A stretch of 64,000 bases of DNA from Actinocorallia sp. API 0066 (lineage in GTDB: Bacteria; Actinomycetota; Actinomycetes; Streptosporangiales; Streptosporangiaceae). The notes beneath the pieces were generated by a model. That model was not told the origin of the DNA, made no database searches, and was given only the letters and a program-made list of their open reading frames with translations. The position numbers and the translations under genes were made by a program. Below are positions 45,892-51,649 of the stretch, piece by piece. The stretch covers positions 248,001 to 312,000 of the forward strand of contig NZ_JAJLQY010000008.1 in NCBI RefSeq assembly GCF_020991275.1, in the 5' to 3' direction. Numbering within the stretch: position 1 is the stretch's first letter; each line of letters begins with the position of its first letter.

Positions 45892-46311
45892 GTCGGGTAA
45901 CGGGGATTGCGTTACTGCATCCCCGCCCCCTCAGAACCGTGCAAGCAGCTTTCACCGCACACGGCTCAAGCAAGCCCCGAAGGCTCGCCGGCAGGCGAAA
46001 ACGCTGGACCCGTCATGGTGGCGGTTCCCTTCCGCCGTTGACAATGGGTGTGGAGGAGACGGAGTCGTTGATCGCCCGGCATGCTCTCGTCCGGGAAGGC
46101 GATGTATTGTTTGGAAATCGCTTTTCGGATGACAGACCGCCACGTTTCCCATTCTTGTGGGCTTTGCGGCGGTTGGTCAGCGTGCAGCAGGAGCCCTCTG
46201 CAGATCGGGCAACGACCGTTTTGCGCCTTGAGGAGTCGCATGGTCATGGCATCGACCGGCAGTGGTGTTCCCTTGCGACGCCGCTGAGCCCAATATGATT
46301 TCAGGGCAGGA
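45892..46311 (-). mobile_element. Group II intron remnant (3' end: end of maturase ORF, domains V and VI)
   Basis: This is only the 3' part of a bacterial group II intron. It holds the C-terminus of the intron-encoded protein (LKSYWAQRRRKG, then CPICRGLLLHADQPPQSP and LLHTHCQRR, the HNH-like zinc region of actinobacterial intron proteins). A stop codon follows that overlaps domain V, then domain V and a domain VI hairpin. The intron ends ...CCCGAC and transposase sequence resumes at once. The 5' half of the intron and the reverse-transcriptase domain are deleted, so it cannot splice or move on its own. Confidence 0.8.
45934..45967 (-). ncRNA. Group II intron domain V
   Basis: 34 nt on the minus strand, the canonical domain V length. 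It opens GAGCCGTGTGCGGTGAAA and closes with GCACGGTTC, forming the long hairpin with the conserved lower stem and GAAA-type loop. Domain VI follows at 45892-45933 with a stem built on GGGGAT and ATCCCC. Known from the family: this is the catalytic core of the ribozyme. Here it is a relic because the rest of the intron is missing. Confidence 0.8.
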
Positions 46312-46427
46312 TCGGCAGTGGCACGGTTCACCCCGACCAGCCGGGCCGCACCCGCGACGCTGCCGTTCTCCCGATCCAGCACCTCGAAAAACCGGGTCTT
46401 CAACTCCTCAAAACCCACGATCCCCAC
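45966..46427 (-). pseudogene. Chimeric ORF: IS30 transposase N-terminus fused to group II intron protein C-terminus
   Basis: 153 codons in one open frame (GTG start). Residues 1 to about 39 look like the helix-turn-helix start of an actinobacterial IS30 transposase (RFFEVLDRENGSVAGAARLV, then GVNRATAD). From PALKSYWAQRRRKG onward the protein is the C-terminal end of a group II intron maturase with a CPIC...HTHC zinc/HNH-like region. The join is near 46309-46312. The simplest reading is an intron inserted in an IS30 transposase gene, followed by an internal in-frame deletion that removed the middle of the transposase, the intron 5' half and the reverse transcriptase. The ORF ends two bases into domain V. 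I do not expect a functional product. Confidence 0.7.
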
Positions 46428-46499
46428 AACTCCCTGAACGACAGGGTGTTGCGGGGACCATGAGAACCCAAGGGGCTCCCGGGGCCGTCGCGATGCCGA

Positions 46500-47588
46500 T
46501 CAGGACGATCGGCGCAGACGGGCACGCGCCCGCTGAGCGGCTATCAGGGCGCCGAGCACGGCCCGCTGGGGCCGCCGGCCGCCCGACAGCTCCAGCAGGG
46601 AGCGGACGATCCACAACCGCGTCTCCAGGAAGTGCCGGGGCGAGCCGTGGACGTCGTCGTTCTCCACCAGCCGCAGATCCTTCAAGTGGCGGCGCAGATG
46701 CCCGGTGTCGCCGGGCGGGATGATCTCGTCGCGGCGGCTGGCCATCGAGTAGACCGGGATGTCCAGGGACGCCAGCAGTCCGGGCGTGAGGGCAAGGGGC
46801 CTCAGCCGGTCATGGATCTTGGCCCGGTCCGCTCCGGTCAGATGGGCGAGGGTGTCCACCGTGACCGACGGCAGGGCCCGCTGCCAGGCCTCGTCGGTGA
46901 AGAAGTCGATGATCGGGGCGCCCGCGAGGATCACTCCGCGGATGCGCGGGTCGGCGGCGGCCGCGTGCAGCGCCAGATTGCCGCTGAAACTGAGCGCGAC
47001 GGCGTAGGTCCTGGCCGCGTCGGCCCGGTCGGCGACGGCGTCGAGGATCGCGGGCAGCAGCCGGGGGCTGTCCTCGCCGTACCGCAGCGTGTTCTCGCCC
47101 ACGCCGGGCATCTCGGTGACCACCCCGGCCAGCCCCAGCCGGGCGGCCTGGAGCAGGACCGGCGCCCATTGCTCTTTGACGCTGACGATGCCGCCGATGA
47201 CCAGCAGCAGGGGCTTGGGGTCCGCGGCCGACAGCCCGGTGGTCCAGCTCCGCACCCTGCCGCCGGGCAGGTCGAGGTCGAGGCGTTCGATCGCGGTGCC
47301 GCCGCGCCACCGGTCGAAGACCTCGACGCAGCGGTCCAGGGCGGCGCCGCGCGCGGGTCCGTCGACATAGGGGAAGCGGGCCATGTTGTGGCGGCGGAAG
47401 GCCTCCAGCAGCCGGCCGGCGTTCTCGTGCTCGCGTCCGGCGTCGGTCCAGGCCCGCACCCAGGAGCCGGGGCCGTCGCCGTCGTCGTGCTCGACGGCGT
47501 CCAGGACCCGCCGGTACTCGGCCTCGGGGATGCCCTGGGCCTTGGCGTGGACGACCACGAACTGCTTGAGCTCGGCGATGTCGTTCAT
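46500..47588 (-). CDS. Alpha/beta hydrolase, tetronate C5 elimination enzyme (Agg5/AbyA5-like)
   Basis: 362 aa. The centre has an alpha/beta-hydrolase layout with the nucleophile region ALSFSGN (Ser202, where G-x-S-x-G has become S-F-S-G-N). A late acid lies in RRDEIIPP (Asp287) and candidate His residues in DDVHGSPRH (His314/His319). The N-terminal 90 residues are helical, as in the FrsA-like group. In agglomerin and abyssomicin-type clusters the homologue removes acetate from the acetylated hydroxymethyl tetronate to leave an exocyclic methylene; I assign that role from position and fold, not from a search. It overlaps the preceding acyltransferase gene by 4 bp (ATGA), so translation is coupled. 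It is the last gene of the five-gene tetronate operon. Confidence 0.8.
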   Translation of the reverse strand: MNDIAELKQFVVVHAKAQGIPEAEYRRVLDAVEHDDGDGPGSWVRAWTDAGREHENAGRLLEAFRRHNMARFPYVDGPARGAALDRCVEVFDRWRGGTAIERLDLDLPGGRVRSWTTGLSAADPKPLLLVIGGIVSVKEQWAPVLLQAARLGLAGVVTEMPGVGENTLRYGEDSPRLLPAILDAVADRADAARTYAVALSFSGNLALHAAAADPRIRGVILAGAPIIDFFTDEAWQRALPSVTVDTLAHLTGADRAKIHDRLRPLALTPGLLASLDIPVYSMASRRDEIIPPGDTGHLRRHLKDLRLVENDDVHGSPRHFLETRLWIVRSLLELSGGRRPQRAVLGALIAAQRARARLRRSS

Positions 47589-48379
47589 CGAAGGCTCGCC
47601 CGCCCCTCGTCCGAGGGCACCGCGTCGTGACCGGTCTCCTTGGGCGCCTCCAGGGCGTCCTTGATCTCGGTCAGGACGTCGGCCGCCTCCGCGCCGTCGA
47701 TCACCCGGTGGTCGAAGGCCAGGCTGAGCCGCAGGGTCGGGGCGATGGCCAGGCGGCCGTCCCGCACGACCGGCCGGTCGGCTATCCGGCCGAGGCCGAG
47801 GGTGATCGTCGTTCCGCCGACGGAGTGGAACCCGTCGACGGGCCGGTGGCCGAGCGAGGTGACGGCGAAGGTGCCGAACCGTTCGGGCCGCCGGTCCAGC
47901 GGGCGGACGACCCGCCGGAACCCGGCGCGGCCGATCACCACGGGCAGCCGGTGCAGGGCCCTCAGCCCGGCGAACTCCGGCAGGTCGGCGGCGTCGCCGT
48001 CGCGGAAGTACTCGATGCGCTCCTGGAGGGCGAGCGGGTCGGCGGTGTCGGCGTCGGGCAGGACCGCCGACAGCACGACGCGCTGCCCGTTCAGCGTCTT
48101 GTCCAGGGTGATCTTCGCGTTGACGTGCGGATGGCGGACCAGCCGGGGCCGCAGCCCGCCGCGCACGGCGGCGTTGGCGTCGGGATGGCGGGCCAGGACC
48201 CGGGCCGCGGCCGACACCACGTGCGTCAGCGTCGACAGCCGCCGTGGCGCGTCGGCCTGCCGGGCGCGCAGCGCGCTGACGTCGACCTCGGTGTCGAGGA
48301 ACACCGGCGAGAACGACCGGATCTCCTCCAGGAAGTACAGGGTGTGCAGCCGCTCGCGCGGGAAGGCGGGCCCGCTCAC
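47585..48379 (-). CDS. E2-type acyltransferase lacking lipoyl domain (Agg4/AbyA4-like tetronate O-acetyltransferase)
   Basis: 264 aa; GTG start overlapping the ACP stop by 4 bp (GTGA). The protein is the catalytic core of 2-oxoacid dehydrogenase acyltransferases: trimer-type fold segments FAVTSLGHRPVDGFHSVGGT and the end motif FDHRVIDGAEAADVL, with His224 and Asp228 of DHRxxDG. There is no lipoyl or subunit-binding domain, so it is not part of a dehydrogenase complex. In tetronate clusters such proteins acetylate the primary alcohol on C5 of the ring so that it can be eliminated by the next enzyme. The neighbours on both sides (ACP and hydrolase) support this, and the fusion of reading frames suggests the products are made in fixed ratio. 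Confidence 0.85.
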   Translation of the reverse strand: MSGPAFPRERLHTLYFLEEIRSFSPVFLDTEVDVSALRARQADAPRRLSTLTHVVSAAARVLARHPDANAAVRGGLRPRLVRHPHVNAKITLDKTLNGQRVVLSAVLPDADTADPLALQERIEYFRDGDAADLPEFAGLRALHRLPVVIGRAGFRRVVRPLDRRPERFGTFAVTSLGHRPVDGFHSVGGTTITLGLGRIADRPVVRDGRLAIAPTLRLSLAFDHRVIDGAEAADVLTEIKDALEAPKETGHDAVPSDEGRASLR

Positions 48380-48603
48380 GCGCCCACCGCCACCGCGTAG
48401 ATGCGCTCCAGGCTGCGCGCCTCCAGCAGATCGGTCAGGACCAGGGACCGGCCCGTGGTCCGCTCCAGGAGGGTCGCCAGCGTCAGCAGGTGCAGGGAGT
48501 CCCAGCCCGCCAGCTCGTCCAAGCTGCGCCCGACGTCCTCGGGGGTGACGTCCAGGCCCAGCTCGTCCTGGACGAGGGACACGAACTCATCGATCGTGGT
48601 CAC
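48376..48603 (-). CDS. Stand-alone acyl carrier protein for glyceryl-S-ACP
   Basis: 75 aa. Phosphopantetheine site Ser36 in GWDSLHLL; start TTIDEFVSLVQDELGLDVTP is typical of a discrete ACP and unlike the PKS ACP domains (no GFDSL, no RNRL). It overlaps the FkbH-like gene by 4 bp upstream and the acyltransferase by 4 bp downstream. In tetronate pathways this ACP carries the three-carbon glyceryl unit made by the FkbH-like enzyme and presents it to the KAS III-like condensing enzyme. Confidence 0.92.
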   Translation of the reverse strand: MTTIDEFVSLVQDELGLDVTPEDVGRSLDELAGWDSLHLLTLATLLERTTGRSLVLTDLLEARSLERIYAVAVGA

Positions 48604-50504
48604 GGAAGGTCTCCTCCGGAGATGTCGGCGGACAGGGAAGGGGAGTCGCTCAGCTCGTCGCGCAGGTCCAGATGGCCGGGCGGGTCCGCGGGCGCCGTCA
48701 GGTCGTGGACGTACTCGGCGCCCTCGCCGCTCTCTCCGGCACGCGTGAACCCGTGGCGGGTGTAGAACTCGGCGACCTTCCCGTTCTTGGCGCTCGGCCG
48801 GTACAGGCCGCGGACGGTGGCCGCGCCGCTGTCACGGGCGTGGCGCAGGACCGCCGACAGGCCGGCGGCCTCGACGCCGCGGCCGAAGACCCGGCAGCTC
48901 AGCAGGAAGTTCTCGATCCGCAGGGCGGTGCCTTCGCGGTGCAGCAGGACGGCCCCGACCAGCCCGTTGTCGCCGAAGCGGTCGCCGGAGCGCAGCGTCA
49001 CGACCGTCGCGGCGGGGTCGGCGAGCAGGGCGCGGACATCGGCGGGCTGGAGCCGCCGGGTCGTCAGGTTGAACTGGTTGGTGCGCAGGGTGAGCTGGGA
49101 CAGGCGGGCCACATCGGCGTCCTGCGCCCGGGCGGCCCGCACCCAGACGCCGAGCTGCTCCAGGTAGGCCTCCAGCGAGGTGAAGGTGTCCAGGAAGTCC
49201 TTGCGGGCCAGGTCCTCGCGGTACTTCTCGGTCCTGGCGCGGTCCTCGGCGGTCAGCTCGCGGACGGTGAACCAGCCGTCGGCCAGGAGCCTCGGCGTGT
49301 GCAGCGCGGGCTCGGTGTCGACCTGGACGACCGCCACGCCGGGCAGCTCACGGCGGACCAGCCCGCACTCGAACGGGCTGTCGTCGACGAAGACGAGGCT
49401 GTCGACGCCCAGCCCGAGATCCTTGGCGAGCTCGGTCAGGTTGTCGTGCTTGGGCCGCCAGTTCGCGACGATCCTGGTGAAGTCCCCCTCGCGCAGCACC
49501 ATCCCGGGATGGTCGGCCAGCGCCGCGGCGACGGGCTCGGGATCGTTCTTGCTGACGGCCGCCAGCAGCACGCCCTGCGCGCCGATCTGGGCGACCACCC
49601 GCTGGAAGGCGGCGAACGTCTCGCCCCGGTATCCCTCACCGACCTCGATGCCCTCGACCCCGTCGTCGCCGAGGACGCCGCCCCACAGCGTCTGGTCGAG
49701 ATCGACGACCAGGCACTTGGCGGCGCGTCCGGTCACCAGCCGCGCCAGATGCCCGATCTCGCGCGCGTAGCGGGCCAGCAGCGCGGGGGACAGCTGGAGG
49801 CGGGCGTAGGCGGCCAGCCGCGCGTCCACGGCGGGAATCCCCTCGGCCAGCAGGGGGTCGAGATCGACCACGACGACGTTCAGACGGGTCTCGGCCAGGC
49901 GCAGCAGCCGCGCGGCCGCCTCCCGCCACACCACGCCGAGGCGCGCCCGCGACCGCAGGTCGAGGAGCTGGGCAGGGTAGCTGGACGGCAGCGGCAGGGT
50001 GTTGAGGACCAGGGTGCCGCGGGCGTGCTCACCGAACCGGGCGGCCAGCTCCTCCAGCGTGGTGAGCCTGGCGTCCAGGACCCGTTCGACGTCCTCGACC
50101 CGCCACGGCGACGGCACCTCGTCGAAGATCACTGTCGGGTCCAGCAGGCACACGGTCAGGTCCGGGTCGGCCTCGTACAGCCCGCTCGCGGTGTCGGCCA
50201 GTTCGAGGACGTAGCCGTCGTACTGGCCGGTCCACGGCCGCAGCAGCAGCCCGTGCCGGGCCAGCTCGGCCGTCAGGGGGGCAACCAGCGTGCCGAGCGT
50301 GCCGTGCCCGGTGATCGCGATGGTGACCGCGGGGAGGCCGGGATGGGCGCGCAGGACCTCGTCGGGGTCGACCCGCGCCAGCAGCCGTCCGGCCCGGTCC
50401 AGACCGGGCTCGTCGAGCCCGGCCAGCAGCCCGCGGACCGCGGGGTAGTCGGCGGCGAGCCGCCCCGCCCGGCTCAGCTCGGCGATCGGGTCGGTGACCG
50501 CCAT
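48600..50504 (-). CDS. FkbH-like HAD-superfamily glyceryl-ACP synthase
   Basis: 634 aa from the ATG at 50504, which overlaps the KAS III stop in TGATG; a longer frame to 50540 would overlap that gene by 37 bp and is less likely. N-terminal about 230 residues are the SGNH-like part of FkbH proteins. HAD motif I is VVDLDQTLWGG (Asp268, Asp270), motif II AAVSKND, and later VDDSPFECG. The C-terminal third (about 480-600) is GNAT-like (NGKVAEFYTRHGF). Family knowledge: these enzymes take D-1,3-bisphosphoglycerate, remove phosphate and load the glyceryl group on an ACP. Here it feeds the ACP encoded immediately downstream and provides C3 of the tetronate ring. Confidence 0.93.
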   Translation of the reverse strand: MAVTDPIAELSRAGRLAADYPAVRGLLAGLDEPGLDRAGRLLARVDPDEVLRAHPGLPAVTIAITGHGTLGTLVAPLTAELARHGLLLRPWTGQYDGYVLELADTASGLYEADPDLTVCLLDPTVIFDEVPSPWRVEDVERVLDARLTTLEELAARFGEHARGTLVLNTLPLPSSYPAQLLDLRSRARLGVVWREAAARLLRLAETRLNVVVVDLDPLLAEGIPAVDARLAAYARLQLSPALLARYAREIGHLARLVTGRAAKCLVVDLDQTLWGGVLGDDGVEGIEVGEGYRGETFAAFQRVVAQIGAQGVLLAAVSKNDPEPVAAALADHPGMVLREGDFTRIVANWRPKHDNLTELAKDLGLGVDSLVFVDDSPFECGLVRRELPGVAVVQVDTEPALHTPRLLADGWFTVRELTAEDRARTEKYREDLARKDFLDTFTSLEAYLEQLGVWVRAARAQDADVARLSQLTLRTNQFNLTTRRLQPADVRALLADPAATVVTLRSGDRFGDNGLVGAVLLHREGTALRIENFLLSCRVFGRGVEAAGLSAVLRHARDSGAATVRGLYRPSAKNGKVAEFYTRHGFTRAGESGEGAEYVHDLTAPADPPGHLDLRDELSDSPSLSADISGGDLP

Positions 50505-51550
50505 CAGAGCCGCTCCAGCGCGAAGCCGGCTTTGATCCACTTGCTGGACTCCACTGCGATCCCGACCGCGCGGTCACCCCGGCCGAGCAGGCCCAGGACC
50601 TCTTCGAGCTGGAAGAACGCCAGCGCGTTCCCGCAGTTGCCGGTCTGGCCGACGCAGGTGATCTCCTCGGCGGTGTCCAGGCCGAGACGCTCGGAGATCC
50701 GGGCCGTCATCCGGCCGGACAGCTGCGGCGGCAGCACGAAGTCCAGATCGGTGTCCTTCCAGTCGAGGGAGTCGAGCAGCTCGGCGAGGATCTCGGCGGC
50801 CATCTCCGGCACCGACTCCTCGATGGCCTTGTAGTCCTCGCTGACGGCGGCCTCGCCGATCCCGGCGGCGCGTCCCGCGCGATCGGCCTGCCCGAACCAG
50901 CGGACGATCTGTCCCGGCGCGCGGCCCCGTCCGGTGAAGCGGGTCATCACCCGGCGCAGCGCGACCGTGCCGGGCGCCGGATCGGAGGTCAGGACGGCCG
51001 CGCCCGCGCCGTCGCCGAACAGCACCACATTGACGAGCTCGGCCGGGGGAAGGCTGCGCAGATCGGCCTCCAGGTCGAAGTGCCGGGCGCAGCTGTCGCC
51101 CGCGATGACCAGCGCGTTGCGGTGGCCGCCCCCGGCGAGCATCTGCCGGCCCACCTCCAGGGCCTGCACCGCGCCCGAGCATCCCGACTGGAGCTGGTAG
51201 GTCGGGATCTGGTCGATGCCCAGCCGGTCGGCGATCTCGTTGACCGTGGCGGGCATCAGCGCGTCGGGGGTGGCGGTCCCCATGACGATCACATCGATGT
51301 CGGCCGCGTCGGTTCCGGCGGCCGAAAGGGCCCGCCGGGCGGCCCGCTCGCCGAGGTCGGCCAGGGAGACGACGGTCTCGCCGGTGTCGAGGTCGACCGA
51401 CAGGTGCCTGGTGCGGGTGCCGATGAAGACGTCGATCCACTGCTGCCACAGATCGTCCATGCCGAACCGCCGGGCCAGGGTCACGTTGTCGACAGGCGGT
51501 CCGGGCAGGGCGGTTCCGGCGGACAGGAGGCGGATGTCCGATGCGTCCAT
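50504..51550 (-). CDS. KAS III (FabH-like) tetronate-forming condensing enzyme
   Basis: 348 aa; ATG at 51550 with AAGGA six bases upstream. Thiolase fold with active Cys124 (QSGCSGAVQ), the KAS III box VLFGDGAGAAVL, and Asn305 in TGNCGNA. The His of the Cys-His-Asn triad, normally in PHQAN, is replaced: the sequence reads VLPPQLSG with Pro275 at that place. In tetronate pathways this protein joins the glyceryl-S-ACP to the polyketide beta-ketoacyl thioester, using the already acidic alpha carbon, so decarboxylation (the His task) is not needed. This would release the chain from the module 8 ACP, which has no thioesterase. First gene of the five-gene operon, with the heptad site 63 bp upstream. 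Confidence 0.92.
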   Translation of the reverse strand: MDASDIRLLSAGTALPGPPVDNVTLARRFGMDDLWQQWIDVFIGTRTRHLSVDLDTGETVVSLADLGERAARRALSAAGTDAADIDVIVMGTATPDALMPATVNEIADRLGIDQIPTYQLQSGCSGAVQALEVGRQMLAGGGHRNALVIAGDSCARHFDLEADLRSLPPAELVNVVLFGDGAGAAVLTSDPAPGTVALRRVMTRFTGRGRAPGQIVRWFGQADRAGRAAGIGEAAVSEDYKAIEESVPEMAAEILAELLDSLDWKDTDLDFVLPPQLSGRMTARISERLGLDTAEEITCVGQTGNCGNALAFFQLEEVLGLLGRGDRAVGIAVESSKWIKAGFALERL

Positions 51551-51612
51551 CCCGGTCCTTTCTCAAGGTGGCGAGGGAGGGGCCTGAGATCGCCTCCGAT
51601 CCTCTCCCCGCC

Positions 51613-51641
51613 ACCTAAAGCGGACCTTTGCCCAGTCTGAC
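51613..51641 (-). promoter_or_regulatory. Heptad direct repeat (11-bp period) upstream of the tetronate operon
   Basis: Minus-strand heptads CAAAGGT (51624-51630) and TTTAGGT (51613-51619) start 11 bp apart; a weak third copy GTCAGAC falls one step further (51635-51641). The end of the site is 63 bp upstream of the KAS III start codon. The 19-bp block AAGGTC-N4-TTAGGTGGC is shared with the site at 1185-1213. Confidence 0.5.
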
Positions 51642-51649
51642 GCCGCCGG

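Noticed and set aside
45653-45973. 106-codon minus-strand frame running from the intron end to the PKS start as a real gene
   Set aside because: Only the IS30 part (45791-45891) has protein similarity; the rest crosses domain V/VI on one side and the PKS promoter on the other.
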